A DNA stretch of 64,000 bases, taken from Microbacterium keratanolyticum. GTDB taxonomy: Bacteria; Actinomycetota; Actinomycetes; Actinomycetales; Microbacteriaceae. The DNA is taken from the NCBI RefSeq assembly GCF_016907255.1, contig NZ_JAFBBQ010000001.1:1922001-1986000 (forward strand), given 5' to 3'. Both the position numbers and the translations under genes were made by a program. This document shows, piece by piece, positions 16,412 through 25,529 of this stretch; the first letter of the stretch is position 1; the number at the start of each line of letters is the position of its first letter. Under the pieces are notes generated by a model, which ran no database searches, was not told where the DNA came from, and saw only the letters and a program-made list of their open reading frames with translations.

Positions 16412-18940
16412 ATGTTCGAGAGATTCACCGACCGAGCCCGTCGTGTGGTTGTGCTCGCCCAAGAAGAGGCGAAGATGCTCAACCACAACTACATCGGCAC
16501 CGAGCACATCCTGCTCGGCCTCATCCACGAGGGTGAGGGCGCCGCTGCCAAGGCACTGGAGTCCCTTGGGATCTCGCTCGACGCCGTGCGCGAGCAGGTG
16601 CAGGACATCATCGGCCAGGGGCAGCAGCAGCCGACCGGCCACATCCCCTTCACGCCCCGTGCGAAGAAGGTCCTCGAGCTGAGCCTGCGCGAAGCGCTGC
16701 AGCTCGGCCACAACTACATCGGCACCGAGCACATCCTCCTCGGCCTCATTCGTGAGGGTGAGGGCGTCGCGGCTCAGGTGCTCGTCAAGCTCGGCGCAGA
16801 CCTCAACAAGGTGCGCCAGCAGGTCATCCAGATGCTCTCGGGCGCTTCGGGCCGTGAGCCCGCCGCCGTCTCGGGCGCCGCGCACGAGACCCAGCAGTCC
16901 GCGCAGGGCGGCTCGGCCGTGCTCGACCAGTTCGGCCGCAACCTCACGCAGGCCGCACGCGACAACAAGCTCGACCCCGTCATCGGGCGCGAGAAGGAGA
17001 TCGAGCGGGTCATGCAGATCCTCTCGCGTCGCTCCAAGAACAACCCCGTCCTGATCGGTGAGCCCGGCGTCGGCAAGACCGCCGTCGTCGAGGGCCTCGC
17101 GCAGGCGATCGTCAAGGGCGACGTGCCCGAGACGCTCAAGGACAAGCAGGTCTACTCGCTCGACCTCGGCTCGCTCATCGCCGGATCCCGCTACCGCGGT
17201 GACTTCGAAGAGCGACTGAAGAAGGTCACCAAGGAGATCCGCACGCGCGGCGACATCATCGTCTTCATCGACGAGATCCACACCCTCGTGGGTGCGGGTG
17301 CCGCCGAAGGTGCGATCGACGCCGCCTCGATCCTGAAGCCGCTCCTCGCGCGCGGCGAGCTGCAGACGATCGGCGCGACGACGCTCGACGAGTACCGCAA
17401 GCACTTCGAGAAGGATGCTGCGCTCGAGCGCCGCTTCCAGTCGATCCAGGTGCAGGAGCCGAGCATCCCGCACGCGATCAACATCCTCAAGGGTCTGCGT
17501 GACCGCTACGAGGCGCACCACAAGGTGCAGATCACGGATGGCGCGCTTGTCGCCGCCGCGAACCTCGCAGACCGCTACGTCTCCGACCGCTTCCTCCCCG
17601 ACAAGGCCATCGACCTGATCGACGAGGCCGGCGCACGCCTGCGTCTGTCGATCCTGTCGAGCCCGCCCGAGCTGCGCGAATTCGACGAGAAGATCGCCGC
17701 CGTCCGCGAGCAGAAGGAGCTGGCGTCGGAGGAGCAGGACTTCGAGAAGGCCGCATCGCTGCGCGACCAGGAGAAGGAGCTGCTCGCCGAGCGCCTCCGC
17801 CTCGAGAAGCAGTGGCGTTCGGGTGACGTCGCCACCGCTGCCGTGGTCGACGAGGGTCTGATCGCCGAGGTTCTGGCACAGGCCACGGGCATCCCGGTCT
17901 TCAAGCTCACCGAGGAAGAGACCAGCCGTCTCGTCTTCATGGAGAAGGCGCTGCACCAGCGCGTCATCGGCCAGGAAGAGGCGATCGCGGCGCTGTCGCG
18001 CACGATCCGCCGTCAGCGCGCCGGCCTCAAGGACCCGAAGCGCCCCTCGGGCTCGTTCATCTTCGCCGGCCCCACGGGCGTCGGAAAGACCGAGCTCGCG
18101 AAGGCGCTCGCCGAGTTCCTTTTCGACGACGAGGCTGCTCTCATCTCGCTCGACATGAGCGAGTTCGGTGAGAAGCACACGGTGTCGCGTCTGTTCGGTG
18201 CCCCTCCCGGGTTCGTCGGCTTCGAAGAGGGCGGCCAGCTCACCGAGAAGGTCCGTCGCAAGCCGTTCTCCGTCGTGCTGTTCGACGAGATCGAGAAGGC
18301 TCACCCCGACATCTTCAACTCGCTGCTGCAGATCCTCGAAGAGGGGCGCCTGACCGATGGTCAGGGTCGCATCGTCGACTTCAAGAACACGGTCATCATC
18401 ATGACGACCAACCTCGGAGCGCGCGACATCGCGGGCGGCCCCGTCGGCTTCCAGGCCGAGGGAGAGACCTCGACGAGCTACGAGCGGATGAAGGGCAAGG
18501 TCAACGAAGAGCTCAAGCGGCACTTCAAGCCCGAGTTCCTCAACCGTGTCGACGACATCATCGTCTTCCCGCAGCTGTCGAAGTCGGAGCTCATCCAGAT
18601 CGTCGACCTGTTCACGAAGCGTCTCAGCGAGCGCCTGCTGGACCGCGACATGACGATCGAGCTGTCGCAGGTCGCCAAGGAGCGTCTCATCGAGATCGGC
18701 TTCGACCCGGCCCTCGGTGCTCGTCCGCTGCGTCGCGCGATGCAGCACGAGATCGAAGACCGCCTGTCGGAGAAGATCCTGCACGGCGAGCTCAACTCGG
18801 GCGACCACGTGAAGGTCGACGTCGCCGATGGCGCGTTCACCTTCGATCACGGCCCTCGCGGCGAGAAGGTCTCGGTCGGCATCAACACCGGCGGCGAGAT
18901 CTCGGCCACTCCCGACCTGGCGGTCGCCAGCGGCGAGTAA
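16412..18940 (+). CDS. clpC: ATP-dependent Clp protease ATP-binding subunit ClpC
   Basis: 842 aa. Order: a double Clp-N repeat (about 1-145, with [13 protein letters not shown] twice), D1 AAA+ module with Walker A GEPGVGKT (216-223) and VFIDEIHT Walker B, a middle domain with a UVR-type motif ([19 protein letters not shown]), then D2 with GPTGVGKT, the pore loop GFVG and the VGF loop used for ClpP docking. As a hexamer it unfolds proteins for ClpP1P2; it is generally essential in actinobacteria. Start ATG follows AAGGAG. The upstream region has TTCGCCGCGTGCGA (16282-16295), which resembles a ClgR box only weakly. Transcription ends at the strong hairpin immediately downstream. Confidence 0.98.
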   Translation: MFERFTDRARRVVVLAQEEAKMLNHNYIGTEHILLGLIHEGEGAAAKALESLGISLDAVREQVQDIIGQGQQQPTGHIPFTPRAKKVLELSLREALQLGHNYIGTEHILLGLIREGEGVAAQVLVKLGADLNKVRQQVIQMLSGASGREPAAVSGAAHETQQSAQGGSAVLDQFGRNLTQAARDNKLDPVIGREKEIERVMQILSRRSKNNPVLIGEPGVGKTAVVEGLAQAIVKGDVPETLKDKQVYSLDLGSLIAGSRYRGDFEERLKKVTKEIRTRGDIIVFIDEIHTLVGAGAAEGAIDAASILKPLLARGELQTIGATTLDEYRKHFEKDAALERRFQSIQVQEPSIPHAINILKGLRDRYEAHHKVQITDGALVAAANLADRYVSDRFLPDKAIDLIDEAGARLRLSILSSPPELREFDEKIAAVREQKELASEEQDFEKAASLRDQEKELLAERLRLEKQWRSGDVATAAVVDEGLIAEVLAQATGIPVFKLTEEETSRLVFMEKALHQRVIGQEEAIAALSRTIRRQRAGLKDPKRPSGSFIFAGPTGVGKTELAKALAEFLFDDEAALISLDMSEFGEKHTVSRLFGAPPGFVGFEEGGQLTEKVRRKPFSVVLFDEIEKAHPDIFNSLLQILEEGRLTDGQGRIVDFKNTVIIMTTNLGARDIAGGPVGFQAEGETSTSYERMKGKVNEELKRHFKPEFLNRVDDIIVFPQLSKSELIQIVDLFTKRLSERLLDRDMTIELSQVAKERLIEIGFDPALGARPLRRAMQHEIEDRLSEKILHGELNSGDHVKVDVADGAFTFDHGPRGEKVSVGINTGGEISATPDLAVASGE

Positions 18941-18954
18941 AGACGTCTGACAGA

Positions 18955-18984
18955 GGGCGGCGGATGCTTCGGCATCCGCCGCCC
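18955..18984 (+). terminator. Rho-independent terminator of clpC
   Basis: GGGCGGCGGATGC (18955-18967) pairs perfectly with 18972-18984 around a stable TTCG tetraloop, followed by TTCTTCGTT. The stem contains the GCGGATGC/GCATCCGC core seen in three other intergenic hairpins. Confidence 0.93.
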
Positions 18985-19099
18985 TTCTTCGTTCGCGCGA
19001 CACCGTGTCGCACGCCGGCGCGCACACTTCGCACGTCTGGGCGACGACGGCGGAGCTTTCGCTCCCTAGCCTCGCGGGTAATGCTCGAGGAGGACGACG

Positions 19100-20770
19100 A
19101 TGACCACCGCTGACGATGTCCTGGATGTGCTGCGCGGATGGCAGGTCCCCTACGTGTTCTGCTGTCCAGGAACCAGCGAGACCCCGCTGCTGGATGCCCT
19201 TGCGGACCCGGCGAACGCAGGGCGCGGGCCGGAGTTCCTGCTGACGACCCACGAAGCGATCTCCGTCTCGATGGCGGACGGCTTCGCGCGCGCATCCGGG
19301 GAAGTGGGTGTCGCCTACCTGCACACGAACGTGGGCCTCGCCAACGGTCTCGCGCACCTCTATGCGGCGCAGCTCGCGCGCAGCAGCGTGGCGCTGCTGA
19401 CCGGTGTGAAAGGGACGGCCACGCTGCCGCATCGCGCGCTCACCACTTCGTCGCGCATCCTCGACACGGCAGCGCCGTACAGCGGCTACACCTGGCAGAA
19501 CCTGCGTGGCGAAGACCTCATGACCGACATCGACCGGGTGCTCTGGAAGACGACGGTCGTGCCCGAGCAGCCCGCGGTGCTGACGATTCCGCAGAACCAC
19601 ATCGGTCGCACCCGTGCGGACAGCGGCGGCTTCCGACGCCGTCGCGCCGCGCGCCAGAGTGCCCACGCCGACGAGCTCAAGGATGCCGTCGCACTTCTCC
19701 AGAAGGCCCGCCGGCCCGTCATCATCGCGGGCACCGACATCGCCCGTCGCGGTGCAGAGGCCGAGATCGAGCGCATCGCCGAACGGCTGGGGGCGCCGGT
19801 GCTCGTCGAATCGCGTCGCGATCTCGAACGCTGGGCGTTCCGCACGGACCATCCGCACTATGCCGGGCTCTTCGATCCGCGTTCGCCGCTGTTCGCCGAG
19901 GCGGATCTGCTCGTGCTCGCGGGCGCTCCCACGCCCCTGGAGTTCTCCGCGGAGCGACCGATTCTTCCGCACGGCGTTCCGCTGCTGCACATCGCCGAGG
20001 ACGCCGGGGAGCCGGGGCGGCGCCAGACGCCCGCCGCGAGCATCGTCGGTGATACGGGCGCCGTGCTGCGCAGCATCCGCCAGCTGCTGGAGCAGGAGTC
20101 GGCTGCCCGCCGCACCCAGGGCTGGCTTGATCGTGCTCGGGGTGTCTTCGCCACGCAGCGCGCGGCCTGGGCCGAGCAGGTGCCCGTTCGGGCGACCGGT
20201 GCGGAGTTCAGCGCGGCCAGCGCCATGCGCGTGCTCGCCGAAGAGCTTCCCGACGATCGTCCTGTCGTGCTCGATGCCGTCACGTCGACCCTGCCGCTGC
20301 TGCGCTTCATCGAGCGTCCCCGGCGCGACACCCTCTTCGCCACGGCGAGCGGCTCGCTCGGTTGGGGGATGGGCGCCGCACTGGGTGTCACCCTCGCACG
20401 GCAGGAACGCACGGTCGCGGTGGTCGGAGACGGCGTCGTGCAGTTCGGCGTCCCCGCTCTCTGGACGGCATCGCACTACCGGATCCCCGCTACCTACGTC
20501 GTCGTCAACAACGGCCGGTATCAGGCGGTCATCGCCGGTCTTGTGGGCATCAACGGCACGGCGCACGCCGAGGGCGCCTACCCGCTGACGGACATTGGCG
20601 GCGTCGACATCGCCGCGCTCGCGCGTTCGTTCGGGATCGGCGCCGAGCGCGTGCACGGCTCGGACGAGCTGCGCGCGGCCCTTGCCGCAGACCGCGTACG
20701 CTCCGCCGACGACGGTCCGTACCTGATCGAGGTCATGGTGAACGAGGCCATGTGGCCGGAGAAATCATGA
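19100..20770 (+). CDS. Thiamine pyrophosphate-dependent enzyme (benzoylformate decarboxylase/acetolactate synthase-like)
   Basis: 556 aa with the three-domain TPP layout. The N-terminal PYR domain contains the cofactor-activating glutamate in TTHEAISVSMADGFAR (Glu52); a central domain with VIIAGTDIARRG follows; the C-terminal PP domain has VVGDGVVQFGVPALW ending in VVNN (GDG...NN motif). It should decarboxylate or ligate a 2-oxo acid. The lineage resembles benzoylformate decarboxylase and sulfo- or oxo-acid decarboxylases more than the anabolic IlvB, because no FAD-domain RHEQ or IlvN partner is seen. A TAGCCT -10 box (about 19069) and RBS GAGGAGGACGACG precede the ATG. The neighbouring flavin monooxygenase suggests aromatic-acid catabolism (inference). 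Confidence 0.87.
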   Translation: MTTADDVLDVLRGWQVPYVFCCPGTSETPLLDALADPANAGRGPEFLLTTHEAISVSMADGFARASGEVGVAYLHTNVGLANGLAHLYAAQLARSSVALLTGVKGTATLPHRALTTSSRILDTAAPYSGYTWQNLRGEDLMTDIDRVLWKTTVVPEQPAVLTIPQNHIGRTRADSGGFRRRRAARQSAHADELKDAVALLQKARRPVIIAGTDIARRGAEAEIERIAERLGAPVLVESRRDLERWAFRTDHPHYAGLFDPRSPLFAEADLLVLAGAPTPLEFSAERPILPHGVPLLHIAEDAGEPGRRQTPAASIVGDTGAVLRSIRQLLEQESAARRTQGWLDRARGVFATQRAAWAEQVPVRATGAEFSAASAMRVLAEELPDDRPVVLDAVTSTLPLLRFIERPRRDTLFATASGSLGWGMGAALGVTLARQERTVAVVGDGVVQFGVPALWTASHYRIPATYVVVNNGRYQAVIAGLVGINGTAHAEGAYPLTDIGGVDIAALARSFGIGAERVHGSDELRAALAADRVRSADDGPYLIEVMVNEAMWPEKS

Positions 20771-20877
20771 TTGCGACATGGTGTCGGAATAGGCTGCGCA
20801 GAATCACTCCTCTGTTCCGTATCGACGGGTGATCCGGGCTTCCTAGCCTGGGGTTCCACGCATCCGAGGAGGAATCC

Positions 20878-22755
20878 GTGCCTGAATCCGTGAAGAGCAC
20901 TCTCACACCCCTGCCCGCCATCAGTGACGATGTCTGGCCCACCTCGACCGAGGTTCTGATCATGGGCGGCGGCCCGGTGGGACTCACCTGCGCCATGCTG
21001 CTCGCCCAGCAGGGTGTCGACGTGCTGCTGGTCGAGCGCCGCGACTTCGTGTTCCGCTTCCCGCGCGCGCACCTGCTCAACACCCGCACGATGGAGGCAT
21101 TCCACGACATCGACGTCGCGGACGACATCTACGCGGCCACGCCCACGCATGACCGCTGGCGCAAGGCCGTCTGGTACACGACCGCAACGGGCCCCGGCGA
21201 GTTCGACGGCCTCAAGATCGGCGAGGTCCCCGCATGGGGCGGCGGACCCGACGCCGAGCGCTACCGTCAGTCGTCCCCCCGCGCTTTCGCGAACATGCCG
21301 CAGCTGCGCCTTGACCCGCTGCTGTACCGCCACGCGCTCGCCGCGGCGCCCGGACGCATCCGCAAGCGCCAGGAGGTCGTGGGTATCGAGCAGCAGGCGG
21401 ATGCTGCGGTCGTGTCGATCCTCGACCGCACCACGGGCGACCTGCGCGAGGTGCGCGCGAACTACGTGATCGCCGCCGACGGTGGCCGCAGCAGTGCGGA
21501 CATGCTCGGTGTCGAGATGGAGGGCCCGCGGGACATGCGCGAGGTCGTCAACTACCACGTGAGCATGGACCTCTCGTCATGGTCGGAGCCGGATGCTCTG
21601 CTCGGCCACTTCCTGCACCCGGCCGGCGGCGCGCGTCGCCGCGGCACGATCCAGGCGATCGGTCCGACCGAGTACAACCGCAACTCGGAGGAGTGGCTCG
21701 TCTCGGTGGCCGCATGGATGGTCGAGGGCGACCCCGACGACGAGGCGGCGCTGTTCGCCTCCATCCGCACGATGCTCGGTCTGCCGGAATCTCACGAGAT
21801 CACCATGCACTCGATGACGCGCTGGAGCTACAACGGCCTGGTCGCGAAGCAGTTCCGCAACGGCCGGGTCTTCCTCGCCGGCGACGCGGCGCACAAGCAT
21901 CCGCCCACGGGTGGGCTCGGCCTCAACAGCGGTATCCAGGACGCGCAGAACCTGTGCTGGAAGCTCGCCGCCGTGCTGCATGGTGAGGCATCCGACGGTC
22001 TGCTCGACAGCTACCAGGCGGAGCGTCGCCCGATCGTCGCCTGGTACACGGCGCACTCTCTGGAGAACGCGAACCGCCACCCCCCGATCGCAGAGGCTCT
22101 CGGCTTCAGCGAGGACGTCGAGGAGGGCTTCCGCAACCTCGCCGAGTTCGTTGCAGACACACCTGAGGGTGATGCGCGTCGCGCGCAGGTCAAGGCCGAA
22201 GTGGACCACAACGAGCACGACTACAGCCAGTTGGGTGTCGAGGCCGGGTACCACTACTCCGAGGGCGCTTTCGTCCCCGACGGATCGCCCGTCCCCGGTG
22301 ACCCGAACGACCCGGTCGCGTTCCACCCGACCTCGCGACCCGGTCACCACCTGCCGCATGTGTGGCTGGCGGAGGCGGATGCTGCGGGCCAGCCGGTCTC
22401 GTCGCATGACCTGATCGCGCGTCACGGCCTCACACTGCTGACCTCTGCCTCGGCGGCGGAGCGCTGGCGTGCCGAGGCGGAACGAGTGCGCACGCACATG
22501 CCGCTCACGATCGCGACGATCGCCGACGACGATGCGGCATGGGCCGAGGCCCGTCAGATCGACGCGGATGGCGCGCTGCTCGTACGTCCTGACCGCAAGG
22601 TCGCGTGGCGGGTGACGTCGCTTCCCGCGGATCCCGCACAGGCGCTCACGGATGCGCTCGACGTGATCGTGCGCGGCGGAGACCGACTCGACAGTGACCC
22701 TGCCGAGCCGTACCTGGTGCGCATCCGCGCCGCAGCCAACGTCCTGGTTCGCTGA
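20878..22755 (+). CDS. Class A FAD-dependent monooxygenase (phenol/2,4-dichlorophenol hydroxylase-like)
   Basis: 625 aa. The FAD site is visible as EVLIMGGGPVGLTCAMLLAQQG (GxGxxG), then the NAD(P)H/FAD DG motif as YVIAADGGRSS, and the second FAD motif GRVFLAGDAAHKHPPTGGLGLNSGIQDA. Length and C-terminal thioredoxin-like domain agree with TfdB/phenol 2-monooxygenase relatives. It likely hydroxylates an aromatic ring with NAD(P)H and O2. GTG start with a strong GAGGAGGAAT RBS; a TAGCCT box lies about 30 bases upstream, the same layout as the preceding TPP-enzyme gene. The two genes may serve the same aromatic pathway, but each has its own promoter. Confidence 0.9.
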   Translation: MPESVKSTLTPLPAISDDVWPTSTEVLIMGGGPVGLTCAMLLAQQGVDVLLVERRDFVFRFPRAHLLNTRTMEAFHDIDVADDIYAATPTHDRWRKAVWYTTATGPGEFDGLKIGEVPAWGGGPDAERYRQSSPRAFANMPQLRLDPLLYRHALAAAPGRIRKRQEVVGIEQQADAAVVSILDRTTGDLREVRANYVIAADGGRSSADMLGVEMEGPRDMREVVNYHVSMDLSSWSEPDALLGHFLHPAGGARRRGTIQAIGPTEYNRNSEEWLVSVAAWMVEGDPDDEAALFASIRTMLGLPESHEITMHSMTRWSYNGLVAKQFRNGRVFLAGDAAHKHPPTGGLGLNSGIQDAQNLCWKLAAVLHGEASDGLLDSYQAERRPIVAWYTAHSLENANRHPPIAEALGFSEDVEEGFRNLAEFVADTPEGDARRAQVKAEVDHNEHDYSQLGVEAGYHYSEGAFVPDGSPVPGDPNDPVAFHPTSRPGHHLPHVWLAEADAAGQPVSSHDLIARHGLTLLTSASAAERWRAEAERVRTHMPLTIATIADDDAAWAEARQIDADGALLVRPDRKVAWRVTSLPADPAQALTDALDVIVRGGDRLDSDPAEPYLVRIRAAANVLVR

Positions 22756-22760
22756 TCGTT

Positions 22761-22816
22761 GCGTGTCTCGCCGCGGGCGCTCCGTGTCGCTCACGGCGCG
22801 TTGCGGCGAGACACGC
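22761..22816. repeat. GTGTCTCGCC inverted repeat (variant of the GAGAAACCAC element)
   Basis: GCGTGTCTCGCCGC (22761-22774) and its perfect complement GCGGCGAGACACGC (22803-22816) flank a 28-base loop, followed by GCGTTTCTCCCGC. It shares the GTnTCTCGC core with the two repeats at 4607 and 14679. It lies just behind the monooxygenase stop and could act as its terminator. Confidence 0.7.
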
Positions 22817-22874
22817 GGCAGTGAATGCGTTTCTCCCGCAGGTGCGCACAGGGCGGGCGTTCTAGGCTTGTCAT

Positions 22875-23375
22875 GTGAGCGAGATCATCGTGCGGCCAGC
22901 CCGCAGCGCAGACGTCAAAGGCATCAGCGCGCTCCTTGCGCCGATGGTCGAGCAGCGCATCCTGCTGGGTAAAGACCTCGCGGTGCTCTACGGGGCGGTG
23001 CAGGAATTCGTCGTCGCGGAGGCGGAGGGCGAGCTCATCGGATGCGGTGCGCTGCACGTGTTCTGGGAAGACCTTGGAGAGGTGCGCACTCTGATGGTGC
23101 GCGGTGACTGGCTGCATCACGGTGTCGGCGGCGCGATCGTCGGACGCCTGGAAGAGAACGCCCGCGAGCTGGGGCTGTCCCGCCTGTTCTGCCTGACCTT
23201 CGAGGTCGACTTCTTCGGTCGTCGCGGTTTCACACCGATCGGCGAGCAGGTCGTCGACCCGGACGTCTACTCCCAACTGCTGCGCAGCGGAGACGCCGGT
23301 GTCGAGGAGTTCCTCGATCTCGCACATGTGAAGCCGAATACGCTCGGCAACACGCGCATGCTCAAACTGCTCTGA
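22875..23375 (+). CDS. GNAT acetyltransferase, probable amino-acid N-acetyltransferase (short ArgA-type)
   Basis: 166 aa, single GNAT domain: RPARSADVKGISALLAPMVEQRILLGK, then FVVAEAEGELIGCGALHVFWEDLGEVRTLMV, the acetyl-CoA loop region (HHGVGGAIVGRLEENA, corresponding to the Q/RxxGxG/A motif) and FEVDFFGRRGF. The pattern matches the short N-acetylglutamate synthases of actinobacteria, which start arginine synthesis by acetylating glutamate. It is not near other arg genes, so I keep the name general. GTG start 6 bases after TAGGCT (22863-22868): leaderless. Confidence 0.85.
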   Translation: MSEIIVRPARSADVKGISALLAPMVEQRILLGKDLAVLYGAVQEFVVAEAEGELIGCGALHVFWEDLGEVRTLMVRGDWLHHGVGGAIVGRLEENARELGLSRLFCLTFEVDFFGRRGFTPIGEQVVDPDVYSQLLRSGDAGVEEFLDLAHVKPNTLGNTRMLKLL

Positions 23376-23398
23376 GCGGAAGCGTCTAGCCTGGAGTC

Positions 23399-24049
23399 AT
23401 GACCGCGCGTGTTTCTCCCGCCGTGTATCGGCGGCGTCGACTGGTCTTCTTCGGTGCCATCGTCGTGATCCTCGCGCTCATCGCAGGGCTGGTCTGGTTC
23501 CTTGTCGCGCAGGCGCAGGAGGCATCGGCCCCGCCCTCTGCGGGAACGTCGGAGACACCGACTCCGGATGCATCGGCGACGACCGACACGACGGCGACTC
23601 CGACGCCCGGCGACTCGACTCCGCCCGATGACGGTGCCGTGGGTCCGTGCGTGGAGGGTGACGTCACGGTCGCCGCTGTGACGGACTCGGAGAGCTACGC
23701 CAGCGACGCCCTGCCGCAGATGTCGATCTCGCTGACCAACAGTGGGGCACGCGATTGCACGATCGATGTCGGCACGGCGACCCAGCAGTTCACGGTCGTG
23801 AGTGGTGCCGATGTGTGGTGGCGTTCGACGGACTGCCAGCAGAATCCTGAAGGCATGATCGTGACGCTCGCGGCGGGGTCCACGGTGACGAGTTCGCAGC
23901 CGGTGGTGTGGGACCGCACGCGCTCCTCGCCGGACACCTGCGCTTCGACCGAGCGACCGCGCGCTCCGGGCGGTGGAGCTTCCTACCACGTGAGCGTGTC
24001 GATCGGCGGCTTCACGAGCGCCGAGAGCGCTCAAATCCTGCTCTACTAG
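23399..24049 (+). CDS. Membrane-anchored exported protein of unknown function
   Basis: 216 aa. A basic N-terminus (RVSPAVYRRRRLVFF) precedes one hydrophobic helix at about residues 17-38, then a low-complexity Ser/Thr/Pro/Asp linker (about 42-80), then a C-terminal beta-rich domain with four cysteines (PCVEGDV, ARDCTID, TDCQQN, DTCAST) that could form two disulfides. This is a type II anchored extracytoplasmic domain, common in Microbacteriaceae, with no assigned function. Translation is probably leaderless (TAGCCT 23387-23392, ATG 6 bases later). It ends just before the RNA locus at 24.1 kb. Confidence 0.8.
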   Translation: MTARVSPAVYRRRRLVFFGAIVVILALIAGLVWFLVAQAQEASAPPSAGTSETPTPDASATTDTTATPTPGDSTPPDDGAVGPCVEGDVTVAAVTDSESYASDALPQMSISLTNSGARDCTIDVGTATQQFTVVSGADVWWRSTDCQQNPEGMIVTLAAGSTVTSSQPVVWDRTRSSPDTCASTERPRAPGGGASYHVSVSIGGFTSAESAQILLY

Positions 24050-24105
24050 AGCTTTTGTGGCAATGTTTGTGCACAATTGCCGATCCTTTGGGATACCATT
24101 GGATA

Positions 24106-24250
24106 CAGCTACTGTGACACAGGACGAAAATCCATCCCCAGTGGTGTCGAGTTCATAGCGTCCCCAGCGCTTCGACTTCGTCCTCCAGGAGCATCCTGGG
24201 CCCTCTCGAATCATCCAGTCCCCAATGGCGGATTCGAGAGGGCCCCTTCT
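24106..24250 (+). ncRNA. Candidate small RNA with three TCCCCA-loop hairpins
   Basis: This gap has no credible ORF. A TAnnnT -10 box (TACCAT, 24094-24099) predicts a start near 24106. Three hairpins each expose a TCCCCA loop: CCA-TCCCCAG-TGG (24132-24144); AGCG-TCCCCAG-CGCT (24157-24171), closed further by GTCGA (24146-24150) with TCGAC (24172-24176) across a 6-base bulge; and a long stem GGGCCCTCTCGAATC (24198-24212)/24231-24245 whose tip is CCA-GTCCCCAA-TGG. The last stem is followed by CTTCT and could terminate transcription. Repeated loops of this kind recall the actinobacterial 6C RNA family (C-rich loops), but here only four Cs are present, so family membership is a guess. C-rich loops could pair with G-rich ribosome-binding sites. 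Confidence 0.65.
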
Positions 24251-24251
24251 G

Positions 24252-24300
24252 CTTTCCTCCGTGACGCTCCCGCTTGTCGGTTGCAGCGTGCGGAGGAAAG
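24252..24300. repeat. Long hairpin between the RNA locus and the SseB-like gene
   Basis: CTTTCCTCCG (24252-24261) pairs perfectly with CGGAGGAAAG (24291-24300), with ACGCT (24264-24268)/AGCGT (24285-24289) inside. The right arm holds an SD-like GGAGGAAA. It lies upstream of the TAGGCT box of the next gene, so it is not in that mRNA leader; it may be a second terminator for the RNA or an insulator. Confidence 0.7.
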
Positions 24301-24330
24301 CGGAAGCACTCCTGCGCCTAGGCTGGAGAC

Positions 24331-24822
24331 ATGGCCGCGAAGAAGTCTGCGCGCGCGAAGCGCGCCAAGGGATCCAAGAGCAAGCCCGGTCCGGAGGAGT
24401 TCCGCTCCGAGGCGCTCGCTCAGGCTCTCGAGAAGCAGGACATGGCCGCGGTGGCCCTCGCTCTGCGTCACGGCACCACCGTCGTTCCGCTGATCCGACC
24501 CGGCGCCCGCGACAACCCCATCGACGGCGGTGAGGTATGGACGTACCGCGATCCGCGCACGGGCGAGGTCGCGCTGCTGCTGTTCAGTGACGCCCGCAAC
24601 AAGCCCGCCAACCTGCCGCCAGGTGTCGGGATCTACTCCGCTGGGTGGCTGCGCGCGTTCCTCACCACGTATCAGGACCGCATCACGACCGTCTTCCTCG
24701 ACATCGCCGGCCCGCACCCCATGCAGGCTGCGCCCGCCGACCTGCTTGCCGCGCTGAACGTCGGAACCGACGAGGACGCGGATGCCGCGCCTGAGGGGGA
24801 TGCTGCAGCGGACGAGGTCTAG
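24331..24822 (+). CDS. SseB family protein
   Basis: 163 aa. A Lys/Arg-rich leader (AAKKSARAKRAKGSKSK) precedes an SseB N-terminal-type domain: EALAQALEKQDMAAVALALRH, VVPLIRP, DPRTGEVALLLFSDARN and AGWLRAFLTTYQDRITTVFLDIAGP. The tail is acidic (DEDADAAPEGDAA). SseB-domain proteins are widespread in actinobacteria and have no established function outside enterobacterial secretion. ATG lies 6 bases after TAGGCT (24319-24324), so leaderless. It is not obviously cotranscribed with the downstream membrane proteins (53-base gap). Confidence 0.85.
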   Translation: MAAKKSARAKRAKGSKSKPGPEEFRSEALAQALEKQDMAAVALALRHGTTVVPLIRPGARDNPIDGGEVWTYRDPRTGEVALLLFSDARNKPANLPPGVGIYSAGWLRAFLTTYQDRITTVFLDIAGPHPMQAAPADLLAALNVGTDEDADAAPEGDAAADEV

Positions 24823-24875
24823 CGGCGCCGCGATACCCTCGCAGTGGCGGAGATGGCTGGCAATCAGGGAGGCGG

Positions 24876-25181
24876 ATGAGGCGACAACTTGTGGTCGTCG
24901 GGCCACTCATCACGTTCTTCCGAACTGCTGCCCTGGTTGCGGTGGCACTGGGCGCCCTCGGGTTCTTCGTCGTGTTCGCGCTGGGCGTTGCCCCGATGCC
25001 GAACGCACTCACGTTCGTCTTCGGCGGGGTCCTCTTCGGGCTGGCCGCGCTGTGGGGGTTCGTCGTCTGGGTGCCGCTCACCAGACGATTCGAACGGGCG
25101 GCAGGCGCCGAGGGAAGCTCCGCGGGATCCGCGTTCATCAATGTCAGAGCCGAACGACAACCGAGGAGAAGGATGAAGTGA
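24876..25181 (+). CDS. Small two-helix membrane protein
   Basis: 101 aa. Two hydrophobic helices are evident, about 14-38 (FRTAALVAVALGALGFFVVF) and 44-66 (LTFVFGGVLFGLAALWGFVV), followed by a basic C-terminal tail ending RQPRRRMK. No family recognised. The start ATG follows AGGGAGGCGG. The stop overlaps a GTG start of the next gene (GTGA), indicating translational coupling. These two small membrane proteins may function together. Confidence 0.7.
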   Translation: MRRQLVVVGPLITFFRTAALVAVALGALGFFVVFALGVAPMPNALTFVFGGVLFGLAALWGFVVWVPLTRRFERAAGAEGSSAGSAFINVRAERQPRRRMK

Positions 25182-25513
25182 TACCGCGCGATGGGCAGTC
25201 GGCTCGACCTTCCGGGGCGCCTCTTATGAAGATCGTGCGCGGAGTCGCAGGATTCTGTCTTCTCGTGGTTCGCGGCTTTCTTCTGTGGTTCCTGGTGCCC
25301 CTCGCCTTTCTTGCGTGGCTGGCCGTTCACTCTTGGGTGCAGCGAGCCCGACTGAAGCAATCCCTGGCCTGGTACGACCGCAATGTCGTGGTGGCTCTCC
25401 TAAGAGGACCCTTTAGGGTGCTGGTCGATGCAGAGCAGCCGCCGGGGTTCGTTCCTCTCTCGCGGATGAGGACCTATGATGCGCACACGATCGGAATCAT
25501 GGATTTCATCTAG
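25178..25513 (+). CDS. Small membrane protein coupled to the preceding gene
   Basis: 111 aa from GTG 25178, which overlaps the upstream stop as GTGA and is preceded by the excellent RBS GAGGAGAAGGATGAA. An alternative ATG at 25226 would give 95 aa but has no RBS. A single long hydrophobic stretch spans about residues 20-48 (FCLLVVRGFLLWFLVPLAFL), followed by a soluble region (ARLKQSLAWYDRN and the end TIGIMDFI). Codon choice is less GC-biased than that of its neighbours (CTCCTAAGAGGACCCTTTAGG), which hints at recent acquisition or weak selection. Function unknown. Confidence 0.65.
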   Translation: MIPRDGQSARPSGAPLMKIVRGVAGFCLLVVRGFLLWFLVPLAFLAWLAVHSWVQRARLKQSLAWYDRNVVVALLRGPFRVLVDAEQPPGFVPLSRMRTYDAHTIGIMDFI

Positions 25514-25529
25514 CGACCGCGCAGCCTGA

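Noticed and set aside
16265..20656. 1463-codon open frame on the minus strand opposite clpC and the TPP enzyme
   Set aside because: It is the antisense of two well-identified genes in GC-rich DNA; composition (Arg, Asp, Glu, Leu) is that of a shadow frame and no domain is visible.
24077..24493. ORF of 138 codons across the RNA locus
   Set aside because: It overlaps the SseB-like gene out of frame, has no RBS, and its region is better explained by the three hairpins.
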